Below are positions 40,851-49,805 of a stretch of DNA of 64,000 nt, piece by piece. The notes beneath the pieces are model-generated. The model searched no databases, was not told where the DNA came from, and saw only the letters and a program-made list of their open reading frames with translations. Every line of letters begins with the position of its first letter. The first letter of the stretch is position 1. Source of the DNA: Bryobacteraceae bacterium (GTDB lineage: Bacteria; Acidobacteriota; Terriglobia; Bryobacterales; Bryobacteraceae); the NCBI GenBank assembly GCA_025055455.1, contig JANWXD010000012.1, forward strand, positions 30,167 through 94,166. Reading direction: 5' to 3'. The position numbers and the translations under genes are program-made.

Positions 40851-41297
40851 TCAGTGAAGGACCTCGACAGCGACGTCCGATCCGGCCAGAGCAGAGAGAC
40901 GCGCATCGAACGTCAGTAATACCGCCCGGTGGCTCTCGGCCAAGGCCAAAAGGTAGGCGTCGGTGATCTGTGTATGTCCCGTCGCCCGGACAAGCCACCG
41001 CGCCACGGCCGGGGCGACCGGGGCCTCGAGAGAGCGCAGGCAAACATGCCGGGGATCACGAGTCATGGCGGCAAGCAACGCCACGGCCTCCGCAGGCGTC
41101 TTCGCATGCGTCACCGCGGCGGGATTCGAGGAAAGGCGGATGAACGCCAACTCCGTGAGGGCGCACGTTGCCCACCGCTCGCGGCTACGTTCAAGCCGTG
41201 CCAGCGCGGCGTCGTGAAACTGGTGATTCGGCCAAGCCAGGGCGAGCAGCACGTTGGCGTCGAGAAGCAGAATCGGTTCAGACGGCGCCTTCCTCAT
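40851..41297 (-). CDS. PIN-domain toxin, VapC family
   Basis: ILLLDANVLLALAWPNHQFHDAA..., QITDAYLLALAESH, LLTFDARL. Confidence 0.87.
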   Translation of the reverse strand: MRKAPSEPILLLDANVLLALAWPNHQFHDAALARLERSRERWATCALTELAFIRLSSNPAAVTHAKTPAEAVALLAAMTRDPRHVCLRSLEAPVAPAVARWLVRATGHTQITDAYLLALAESHRAVLLTFDARLSALAGSDVAVEVLH

Positions 41298-41514
41298 CGA
41301 GCACTCGCTGGATGCGAGAGGCTGGGATCAACGGCGCATCGGGCGGCACCTCGAAGACGGGGAAGCGTCTGCCTTTCTTGAGCCGTGGTCGCTGGGGCCG
41401 CAAGCCCCGACGGAGTGTCTCGGATGCCACCTCGCTGAGTCGCCGTCCGGAAACCTTCGCCAGGTGGACCAGCGCCTCGTAGACGTCATCGTCGAGCGTC
41501 AGGGTAGTTCTCAC
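41278..41514 (-). CDS. Ribbon-helix-helix type antitoxin, VapB-like
   Basis: MRTTLTLDDDVYEALVHLAKVSGRRLSEVASETLRRGL; overlaps toxin gene. Confidence 0.85.
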   Translation of the reverse strand: MRTTLTLDDDVYEALVHLAKVSGRRLSEVASETLRRGLRPQRPRLKKGRRFPVFEVPPDAPLIPASRIQRVLDEEGAV

Positions 41515-41610
41515 GCCGCTATTTTGATACGGCGATACGCTGGTGTCAAGATACAGCGTCTGCTTCTACCGCCCGGGGTTTCTCTGGCCTCGCTGGGCCG
41601 GGATCCTGTC

Positions 41611-44600
41611 TCACCGCACCGGCAAGTTCGTCGGCTTCGACGTCACCCCGCCGATGGTCACGGTTACGGGCTGAAGCCCGGACGGTACGTCTGCCGGAAC
41701 GCGAGCGTTGATCTGGTAGACGCCCACCAGATAGGGCGCCAGACCGCTATATTCCACCTGCGCTGGCCGGCTTCCGATCAGAACCGTAGGCCGGTCTACC
41801 GTGAGCGGCAACGGGTCGGCGGGCGTGATTTCGCCCGTCGGCGGGCGATTGGTCACCGGCCCCAGCCCGTTCAAGAAGAACTGCACGACGCGCCCGCGCG
41901 CGGCCGGATTCGTGCTCCCGATCACGCGGAAATTTTCGTCCAAAGCTGCCGCCAGCCGCGCCGACCCTTCGAAATTCTCGAAAAAGGCGGGCGAATGGCG
42001 GGCTAACGGCAAGGTGTATACCGCGCTGGACAAGTCGCCTACGCTGACTTTGATGCGCACCGAATTCAACCCCTCCAACTCCCACGGCACCTGCACGTTT
42101 ATCTGATTCGGGTCGACAAAGTGGAGCCGCCCCGGTAGGCTGATGCCGGCGGCCGGTGCGTCAAAGCTGACGCTGACGCCGGCCAGCGCGAGCGGCAGGT
42201 AGGGCGTGAAAAACACTTTCCGCGCGTCGCTCAGGGCTTGGCCGTAGATCGTGATATAGGAGCCCGGCGCCACGCCGCGCTCGAAGGTGGCCGGCTCTTG
42301 GCTGGCGGCGTCGACCACGCCGTTGGTGTTGATGGCGGGCCGCAGGCGCGCCAGGCCTCGGAACTCCACTCGCAGCCCACCGGCGTCGGCAACGAATCGC
42401 TGGGGCCCCAGCTCGGGCCCGAGAATTGGAATCGCCGCGGCTATGCCGAGGCGGTCCGTCCATGCATCTGCCGCCTGGATGCTCCCGCCGCCCAGCGCGG
42501 CGCGGAAGGTCACGGGAATCCCCTGGAGCGGCACGCCGTAGCGGTCCAGCAGCCGCAGGATCAGAAATCTCCCGACCACAGGACGCTGGCCCGGGTAACC
42601 CACAAAGCCGTTCCCGAGCAAGGCGTAAGCATGGAACGGTATCCCGTCGCTCACTGAGTACAGAAACGGCACGCGCACATTGACCGTGCCGCCCTGGATG
42701 TGGATCGCGCCTTCATAGGCCCCGGCCGACGGAAGCGTGCCGCTGAGCTGCACATTCACCGTGGCCGTCTGGCCCGCGTTCAGATTGAGGCTCGAGGGGC
42801 TGACCGTCAGCGTCGTGTTGGGGTCGTTGTCCCGCCGCGAAATGGCCAGGGTCAAACTCGCCGTGGAGGAACCGAGGTTGGTAACACGGAGCTGCCGCGC
42901 GAGCGGCAGCGTGCCGGGGCGCAGCACGCCGAACGACAGCGTCGCCGGGTCCACCGTAATGGTCGTACGCAGCGCTCCGGCCACGTCGAGTTTGCCCGCC
43001 CCTACGGCGGTGACCCGCGCCGGCGTGCCATCGTCTTCCCGGATCACGCCGCTCGTGGCCGTGTTGACCAGCGCCGATTTGATCTGCGCCGGACTCGCGC
43101 CGGGCCGCTGCTGTTTGACGAGCGCCGCCGCGCCCGCCACCATGGGGGCCGAAAAGCTGGTCCCTTGCACTACCGTGTACCGGCTGGACTCGAACATCTC
43201 GCTGTTGGGATCGTAGTTCTGCGTCGCTGTGTACAGGTCGGTGCCTACGGCCACCAGTTCCGGCTTGATGGCGTTCTCGCCGATCGAGGGACCGCGCGAG
43301 GAGAAAGACGCCACCGTGTCGAACTGCGCGTCAAAAGCTACCAGCGACGGATCCAGCGTCACCGGTCGGTCGGGCCGCGTGGCGAGGAAACTCTTCAAAG
43401 CCCGGCCCGAGGGGCCCCCGATGAGAACCGCCGGAATCCCGGTGTTCGTCAGCCCGGCGGGGGGAAAGGGAAAATCGCTGTCGTCGGCGCGGTAAATGAT
43501 CACCCCGACGGCGCCGGCCGCATGCGCGTGGTTGACTTTCTCGAAGAAAAAGCACTGCCCGCGCAGCACCAGCGCGATCGTTCCCTCGAGGGAGCCCGGG
43601 GGCAGCGCGGTGCACGCCAACCCGTCATTGCCGGTGGTTTGGACGTCGCGCAGCGGCGCCGTCAGCGGCCCCGAAGGACGCGGCCCATCACCGAAGCGAG
43701 CCGCGATGCGCCGCAGGTTCGACGGCACATCCTCGCCTGTCACCCGCACGCTGTGGAAGAAGACGTGCGAATTGGTCGAGGCCCCCACCGTGATGGCCGC
43801 TGGCGCCGTGCCGGGCGTGGTGATGGTGTTGAGCGTGGGAAACTGATTGCCCACATCGCCGTCGTTGCCCGCGGAAACCACCACCGTCATGCCGCGGCTC
43901 GCCGCCAGTTGCACTACCTGGGCCCGGATGTCGCACGGGTTGGAGGATGCCTCGCCGCAGGCCGCGCCGCGGTCCAGCGGCCCGTACAAGGCCGGCGAGC
44001 CGATGGAGAGCGAAACGATGTCCATGCCGTCGCGAAACGCATCCTCCAGGGCTTGGATCACCACATCTCCGAACGCGAAGTCATTGACACCGGGAGAGCC
44101 GAAAATCTTGTAGTTGCCCAGGTACGCCTTCGGCGCCACGCCCGAGATCGTCGCCAGCGGAGCCGAATGCGCGACCCCGGCGGCAATCATGGCTACCGCG
44201 GTGCCGTGCCCTACGCGGTCGCGCGGCGTGATGTCGTCCGGACGCGAGTCGGCGGCCGGATCCGGCGGCGTCCCAGCGGCCAACATCGCCACGTAACTCC
44301 GCACCGCGATGATTTTGTTGGTCGCGTACGGGCAATCGGCGGGAGCACACCTCGGGTAGCCTGCCGGCATCGGCAGCGAGGGATCCTGGAAGGCCGGATG
44401 GGTGTGGTCAATCCCCGTGTCCAGAATGCCGATCTTGACGCCGAGGCCGGCGTTCTGGAGGCCGCCCACCGCACTCCAAGCCGCGCGCGCGTTCACCAGA
44501 TCGATGGCCCGGTCCAGATGGCGCTTGAGCGGTGGCAGCCACGCCACGCGCTTGACGCCCGGCAGCTGGCGCAGCTCCTCCAGGCGGTCTTCGGAGGCGC

Positions 44601-44862
44601 GCACGAACACGGCATTGAGCAGCGTCTGCACGGCGCCGGTCACGACAAAGTTGCGCCGCTCCAGTTCGCGCCGCAAAGAAGCCTGCGCCGTTTCGATGCG
44701 GCGCAGCCGGTCGTCGCCGGCCATGCGTTCCAACTCTTTGCGGGAGCCGATCTGTTCGGCCAGCGGAGGGTCCTCGAGGAGCAGCGCGTAACGGTCCGCG
44801 CCCCGCTGGGCCCATAGCGCGGTGGCCAGCCACAGGACGAGCAGCGTCGACTTGCTTTTCAC
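41611..44862 (-). CDS. Secreted subtilisin-like S8 serine protease with PA insert and Solibacter-type C-terminal domain
   Basis: Catalytic triad motifs ILDTGIDHTHP, GHGTAVAMIAAG, GTSFSAPMVAG; C-terminal VVDAASQEPATFERGVAPGSYITIYGQALS...NQINVQVPWEL; GTG start at 44862. Confidence 0.9.
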   Translation of the reverse strand: MKSKSTLLVLWLATALWAQRGADRYALLLEDPPLAEQIGSRKELERMAGDDRLRRIETAQASLRRELERRNFVVTGAVQTLLNAVFVRASEDRLEELRQLPGVKRVAWLPPLKRHLDRAIDLVNARAAWSAVGGLQNAGLGVKIGILDTGIDHTHPAFQDPSLPMPAGYPRCAPADCPYATNKIIAVRSYVAMLAAGTPPDPAADSRPDDITPRDRVGHGTAVAMIAAGVAHSAPLATISGVAPKAYLGNYKIFGSPGVNDFAFGDVVIQALEDAFRDGMDIVSLSIGSPALYGPLDRGAACGEASSNPCDIRAQVVQLAASRGMTVVVSAGNDGDVGNQFPTLNTITTPGTAPAAITVGASTNSHVFFHSVRVTGEDVPSNLRRIAARFGDGPRPSGPLTAPLRDVQTTGNDGLACTALPPGSLEGTIALVLRGQCFFFEKVNHAHAAGAVGVIIYRADDSDFPFPPAGLTNTGIPAVLIGGPSGRALKSFLATRPDRPVTLDPSLVAFDAQFDTVASFSSRGPSIGENAIKPELVAVGTDLYTATQNYDPNSEMFESSRYTVVQGTSFSAPMVAGAAALVKQQRPGASPAQIKSALVNTATSGVIREDDGTPARVTAVGAGKLDVAGALRTTITVDPATLSFGVLRPGTLPLARQLRVTNLGSSTASLTLAISRRDNDPNTTLTVSPSSLNLNAGQTATVNVQLSGTLPSAGAYEGAIHIQGGTVNVRVPFLYSVSDGIPFHAYALLGNGFVGYPGQRPVVGRFLILRLLDRYGVPLQGIPVTFRAALGGGSIQAADAWTDRLGIAAAIPILGPELGPQRFVADAGGLRVEFRGLARLRPAINTNGVVDAASQEPATFERGVAPGSYITIYGQALSDARKVFFTPYLPLALAGVSVSFDAPAAGISLPGRLHFVDPNQINVQVPWELEGLNSVRIKVSVGDLSSAVYTLPLARHSPAFFENFEGSARLAAALDENFRVIGSTNPAARGRVVQFFLNGLGPVTNRPPTGEITPADPLPLTVDRPTVLIGSRPAQVEYSGLAPYLVGVYQINARVPADVPSGLQPVTVTIGGVTSKPTNLPVR

Positions 44863-44971
44863 TTGGTCTCGGACGCGAATGCGTCCGCAAGGGTTACGGC
44901 GGATTTGCACATCGTGAACCTTGCCCGGCTTGACACGCCCGGCACCGGTTTACTATCAAGGTCACTCGCCC

Positions 44972-46591
44972 ATGTGGCAGCAGAACTACACGCCGCTCGC
45001 TGGCAGCCTGTGGCTGTCCGCGGCGGTGGCGGCGCTTCCCATTTTCACCTTGCTGTACCTGCTGGGCCTGAAACGGCGTCCCGCATGGCAGGCGGCCCTT
45101 TCGGGTTTGGCCACGGCGGCCCTCGTGGCGTTCTTCGCGTACCGGATGCCGGTGGCCACCATCCTGCACGCCTCGCTGTTCGGAGCGGCCTTCGGCTTGT
45201 TCCCCATCGGTTGGGTTGTCTTCTGCGCCATTCTCCTTTACCGCATCACCCTCGAGACGGGCAAGTTCGAGATCATCAAAGACTCCGTCGGACACCTGAC
45301 CGACGACCGGCGCCTGCAAGCCTTGCTCATCGCCTTCGCGTTCGGGGCCTTCATCGAGGGCGCGGCGGGTTTTGGAACGCCGGTGGCCGTGGCGGCCGCC
45401 ATGCTCACCGGACTGGGTTTTTCTCCCTTCTACGCCGCTGCCATTTGTCTGCTGGCGAACACTGCGCCGGTGGCCTTTGGCTCGATCGGCACCCCCGTGC
45501 TGACCTTGAGCGCGGTCACCGGCTTGCCGCTCGAGCAGCTCAGCGCCGCCGTGGGCCGGATTTGCGCCCCCATCTCGCTGTTCGTCCCGGCCTACTTGGT
45601 GGCGGTCATGGGCAGGTGGAGAGGGCTGCGCGGCGTGCTGCCGGGAGCGGCGGTCTGCGGCATCTCGTTCGCCCTCACGCAACTGCTCGTGTCGAACTAC
45701 ATCGGCCCGCAGCTCACCGATATTCTGAGTTCGCTCGCCGCCATCGGGTCTCTCGTGCTGCTGTTCCTGGTCTGGAAACCGAAAGACACCTTCGTGCTCC
45801 AGGGCAACTCGCCGCTGACCGTGGCAGCGGCGCGCTACAGCAAAGCCCAGCTCTGCCTGGCTTGGGCGCCGTACGCCGTGCTCGTCATCCTGGTGCTGCT
45901 CTGGGGTGTGTTCAAGGCCGAGCTGAACAAGGTCACGCTGGTGTGGAACTGGCCGGGACTTCACGAGCAGGTGGTTCAGATGCCCCCGGTGGTGGCCTCG
46001 CCCACTCCCTACCGCGCCGTCTACCGCTTCGAGTGGCTCGCCGCCGCCGGCACCGCCTGCCTGATCGCCTCCCTGGTTTCGGCCCTCTTGCTCGGTATGT
46101 CCCTGGCGCGCTTTGGGCGTGTGTTCGCCACCACCGCACGGCAGCTCTTTTTCTCCGAAGTGACCATCGCGGCGGTGCTCGGACTCGCCTTTCTGATGAA
46201 TTACTCCGGCGCGACGGCCACCCTCGGGCTCGCTTTTGCGGCCACGGGAGTGCTGTTTCCGTATTTCAGCGCGATGCTGGGGTGGTTGGGAGTGTTCTTG
46301 ACCGGCTCCGATACCTCCGCCAACGCCCTGTTCGGCAACCTGCAGGTGATCACCGCGGGGCGTTTGGATTTGAACCCCGTGTTGATGGCCGCGTCGAATT
46401 CGAGCGGCGGCGTCATGGGCAAGATGATCAGCCTCCAAAGCATCGCCGTGGCGGCGGCCGCGACCGGCATGAAGCGCGAGGAGGAATCGGCCTTGTTTCG
46501 GTTCACGCTGGGCCACAGCGTCCTGCTGGCTTCTGCCATCGGCGCTGTCGTGGTCTTCTACGCTTATGTGATGCCGCAGTGGGCGCCGTAA
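44972..46591 (+). CDS. L-lactate permease family transporter
   Basis: AFAFGAFIEGAAGFGTPVAVAAAMLTGLGF, NTAPVAFGSIGTPV, GSDTSANALFGNLQ. Confidence 0.95.
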   Translation: MWQQNYTPLAGSLWLSAAVAALPIFTLLYLLGLKRRPAWQAALSGLATAALVAFFAYRMPVATILHASLFGAAFGLFPIGWVVFCAILLYRITLETGKFEIIKDSVGHLTDDRRLQALLIAFAFGAFIEGAAGFGTPVAVAAAMLTGLGFSPFYAAAICLLANTAPVAFGSIGTPVLTLSAVTGLPLEQLSAAVGRICAPISLFVPAYLVAVMGRWRGLRGVLPGAAVCGISFALTQLLVSNYIGPQLTDILSSLAAIGSLVLLFLVWKPKDTFVLQGNSPLTVAAARYSKAQLCLAWAPYAVLVILVLLWGVFKAELNKVTLVWNWPGLHEQVVQMPPVVASPTPYRAVYRFEWLAAAGTACLIASLVSALLLGMSLARFGRVFATTARQLFFSEVTIAAVLGLAFLMNYSGATATLGLAFAATGVLFPYFSAMLGWLGVFLTGSDTSANALFGNLQVITAGRLDLNPVLMAASNSSGGVMGKMISLQSIAVAAAATGMKREEESALFRFTLGHSVLLASAIGAVVVFYAYVMPQWAP

Positions 46592-46657
46592 GGCCCCGCG
46601 CTCACGGGATTTATTGCCGTAGCGGGCGGGTGAGCGCGTGCTATTCTGAATCACGGA

Positions 46658-48070
46658 GTGTACAGCCGCCACCGCCGCAAGGTGCGCCTTCTGTTCGCGC
46701 TGTCCGACGTGATCCTGACGGCGCTCGCCTTCGAAGCCGCCTATCAGACGCGACTTCACCTGCCCTTGGAGCGGGTCTTTTATCTGGTCGTACCGGTCAA
46801 AGCTCTGCTGCTCGGCGTTTCGGTTCTGCTGTGGGTCGCCATCGGGCTGTGGCTGGAAGTTTACGATAAGCTCGACGCCGGTCAGCCCCGCCAGGTCGTG
46901 CGCGACAGCCTTCGCCAGGCGGCCTTCGGGACCGCCGGCGTGATCCTGTTCCAGTATCTGCTTCGGCTCGACGTAAGTCGGCCGTTTCTCGTCTTGCTGG
47001 GACTGTACAGCTTGGTTTTGCTGTGCGTTTTCCGGTTGGCGGCCCGGAACCTGCTCGGCACCATCCGGCGCGAGTTCGGTGGCTTGCACTACGTGATGGT
47101 CGTGGGGACCGGTCCGAGGGCCCGGCGCCTCGGCGAGGCCCTCGAGCGGTCGGCGGGTTATGGCGTCCGTCTGGCAGGCTTCGTCGCCGAGGAGGCGCCG
47201 GCGCCGCCGGAAATGCAACTGGAGGCCCGTTACCCCGTCTATCGCCTCGACGAACTTCCGGCCTTGCTCCAGCAGCAGGTCATCGACGAGATCCTGTTCG
47301 CGGTGGAAAGCCGCAAGCTCTCCGATCTCGAAGAAGTGTTTCTGGCCTGCGACGAAGAAGGCGTGCGCACCCGAGTGGCGGTGGACTTTTTCCCGCATAT
47401 CAATAGCCGCGTGGACCTCGATCATCTCGGCGGGATCCCGTTGTTGACCTTTTCGGCCACTCCTCACGATGAAATCCGCCTACTGTGCAAGCGGGTCATG
47501 GACGTGGTGGTGGCCTCCGCCGCTCTGATCGTGCTGGCGCCGTTGATGGCGATCGTGGCGGTGCTCATCAAACTCACCTCGCCTGGGCCGGTCATCTTCC
47601 GTCAGGTCCGCTGCGGGCTCAACGGGCGGCGCTTCGTCCTTTACAAGTTCCGGTCCATGTGCGAGAACGCCGAGGAACTCAAGCCGCGCCTGCGCCACTT
47701 GAGCCGCAAACAGACCGCCTTCAAGATCCCGAACGATCCCCGCCTGACGCCCATCGGCCGCTGGCTGCGAAAGTTTTCGATCGACGAGTGGCCTCAGCTG
47801 TGGAACGTGCTCAAGGGCGACATGTCCTTGGTCGGCCCGCGACCGGCCGTCCCCGAGGAAGTCGAGCAGTACGAACGCTGGCAGCGCCGCCGCATTCGGA
47901 TGCGTCCCGGCCTGACCTGTCTGTGGACCTTGGCCGGGCGCGACGAGCTCGACTTCGAAAGCTGGATGAAGCTGGACATGCAGTATATCGACAACTGGTC
48001 TCTGGCGCTGGACTGGCGCATTCTCTTACAGACTATCCCCCGCGTTCTGACGGGGAAAGGAGCGCACTGA
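46658..48070 (+). CDS. Polyprenyl-phosphate sugar phosphotransferase (exopolysaccharide biosynthesis)
   Basis: N-terminal TMs; KRVMDVVVASAALIVLAPLMAIVAVLIKLTSPGPVIFRQVRCGLNGRRFVLYKFRSM, DEWPQLWNVLKGDMSLVGPRPA. Confidence 0.93.
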   Translation: MYSRHRRKVRLLFALSDVILTALAFEAAYQTRLHLPLERVFYLVVPVKALLLGVSVLLWVAIGLWLEVYDKLDAGQPRQVVRDSLRQAAFGTAGVILFQYLLRLDVSRPFLVLLGLYSLVLLCVFRLAARNLLGTIRREFGGLHYVMVVGTGPRARRLGEALERSAGYGVRLAGFVAEEAPAPPEMQLEARYPVYRLDELPALLQQQVIDEILFAVESRKLSDLEEVFLACDEEGVRTRVAVDFFPHINSRVDLDHLGGIPLLTFSATPHDEIRLLCKRVMDVVVASAALIVLAPLMAIVAVLIKLTSPGPVIFRQVRCGLNGRRFVLYKFRSMCENAEELKPRLRHLSRKQTAFKIPNDPRLTPIGRWLRKFSIDEWPQLWNVLKGDMSLVGPRPAVPEEVEQYERWQRRRIRMRPGLTCLWTLAGRDELDFESWMKLDMQYIDNWSLALDWRILLQTIPRVLTGKGAH

Positions 48071-48073
48071 TTC

Positions 48074-48685
48074 ATGCACCTGGTCCCGACACAAGAGGAG
48101 GTCATCGGCCTGCTCAAAAACACCGGGGCGTTACGTTACGGACACTTCGAATACCCCAACGGACTGCACGGCAACGAATACCTGCAAGTGGCTTTGGCGA
48201 TGCGCTACTACCAGCACGCCAAGACGCTGAGCGTCGGCCTGAGCCGGCTGGTCCGCGCCAACCCGGAAATCCGCGCGATCATCTCCGAGCTTTCCATCGT
48301 CACCCCGGCCACCGGGGGTCTGCCCGTGGCCTACGGCGTCAGCGAGGCGCTGCGCAGTCATCAGGTCTATTGGGCCGAAGAGGCCCCGGAGGGTGGGTTG
48401 CGTTTCCGGCAGTTTCTGGAGCTTGTCCCCGGAGAAAAGGTCCTGTTAGTGGACGATATCCTCCGCAGCGGAAAGAAACTGACGCAACTGAAAGATCTCG
48501 TTCTGCGTTGCGGCGGCGAAGTGGTGGGCTTGGCGGTGGTGGTCTACCAGCCTACGCCAGCGACGCCCGATTTCAGCCCGCTGCCCTTTTACTACCTGGC
48601 CAAGCTCGAGGGCACCTATTACCGCGACGCGGCGGCCTGCGAGCTGTGCCGGGCCGGAGTGCCGCTCCAGAAGGTTTGGGTCTGA
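48074..48685 (+). CDS. Phosphoribosyltransferase (orotate PRT-like)
   Basis: GALRYGHFEYPNGLHGNEYLQVA, PRPP motif VLLVDDILRSGKKL. Confidence 0.75.
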   Translation: MHLVPTQEEVIGLLKNTGALRYGHFEYPNGLHGNEYLQVALAMRYYQHAKTLSVGLSRLVRANPEIRAIISELSIVTPATGGLPVAYGVSEALRSHQVYWAEEAPEGGLRFRQFLELVPGEKVLLVDDILRSGKKLTQLKDLVLRCGGEVVGLAVVVYQPTPATPDFSPLPFYYLAKLEGTYYRDAAACELCRAGVPLQKVWV

Positions 48686-48704
48686 CGCGACGAGGGCGCT
48701 GGAC

Positions 48705-49604
48705 TCAGGCGCCGACGGCGCGGGCGTAGGAGCCCAAAAGGAGCTCGTCTATTACGGGCCGTCCCTTCGGCATCCAACCCAATAGCCGTAAGGCTTTGGT
48801 GCTACCGAGCTTCTGGTCGAGCACCAGGCCGTCCGCCACGGGGCCGAGCACTCGTCGAGCCTCCTCGAGCGGCCAAGCCTCCACACGGCCATCCGCCCCG
48901 CCGGCGCGGCTGGCGGCTTCGGCGACCTCTCGGACTTTGTAAGCAGGCCCTTCCGCCGCTAGGAAGATCTCCCCTGCCGGTGCGTGCTCCAGCGCCCGCA
49001 CATAGAGATCCGCCAGATCGTCCAGGTGCACGAAGGTCCAGTGGTTCTCACCGGTCCCGACGAAACGCACCACGCCTTGCTCGCGCGCCGTCCGCACGAA
49101 CTCTGCGAGCACGCCGCCGCCGCGCCCGTAAACCATGGCGGGCCGGATGACCACGCCGCGGACCTTCCTCTGGCATGCGTCTTGGACCAGACGTTCCACC
49201 GCGGGACGCCAGGCCACGATCGGAGGCGGATCGAGAGGGCTGGATTCCCCCGCTACCCGTCCGCCCGTATTGCCGTGGACCCAGCACCCGCTGGTGTAAA
49301 CGAATACCTTGCCCGTGCCCTCGAGCGCCTCTAGCATGGTCTCTACAGCGGCTTGATCCAGTGGCCCCGCTTCCGGGCCCCGGGCCAGCGCCGTGTGAAT
49401 GACGCCGTCAGCCTCTTGCGCCGCAGCGCCGAGCGCCCCGGGATTCTCGAGCGCCGCGAGGACCGTTCGAAACCCCCGCGCCGTTAGCCGGGAAGCCTTC
49501 TCCGGATCCCGCACCGCCGCCGTCACTTGCAGGCCGGCTGCCTGCAGAGCCTCCGCGACGGCGCCTCCGATGTATCCCGTCGCGCCAGTGATCAAGATGT
49601 TCAT
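48705..49604 (-). CDS. NAD(P)-dependent epimerase/dehydratase family protein
   Basis: ITGATGYIGGAVAEAL, VIRPAMVYGRGG, FVHLDDLADLYVRALE. Confidence 0.85.
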   Translation of the reverse strand: MNILITGATGYIGGAVAEALQAAGLQVTAAVRDPEKASRLTARGFRTVLAALENPGALGAAAQEADGVIHTALARGPEAGPLDQAAVETMLEALEGTGKVFVYTSGCWVHGNTGGRVAGESSPLDPPPIVAWRPAVERLVQDACQRKVRGVVIRPAMVYGRGGGVLAEFVRTAREQGVVRFVGTGENHWTFVHLDDLADLYVRALEHAPAGEIFLAAEGPAYKVREVAEAASRAGGADGRVEAWPLEEARRVLGPVADGLVLDQKLGSTKALRLLGWMPKGRPVIDELLLGSYARAVGA

Positions 49605-49805
49605 CTTCCCGTGTCTTCCCGACCTGCCACCCCGAGCCGATTGCGCGCCGGGCCGCGTGGTGGCGAGATTCCGCTAGTTCCAACTGCGCCCCGTGTCCTG
49701 CCGCCAGATCCGACAGTTCCCCTCGACCGCCTTGTGTGAGCATCCGGGGCTCAATCCCACCGCCTGCGGCACGGGACGCCGCTTCGCTCGGAGCGCGCGG
49801 TGCGA

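Noticed and set aside
42700-44817. 705-aa plus-strand ORF
   Set aside because: Antisense shadow of the S8 protease, whose catalytic motifs prove the minus-strand frame.
44894-47467. 857-aa minus-strand ORF
   Set aside because: Antisense shadow of the lactate permease and sugar transferase genes; Arg/His/Gln/Gly-rich composition typical of high-GC spurious ORFs.
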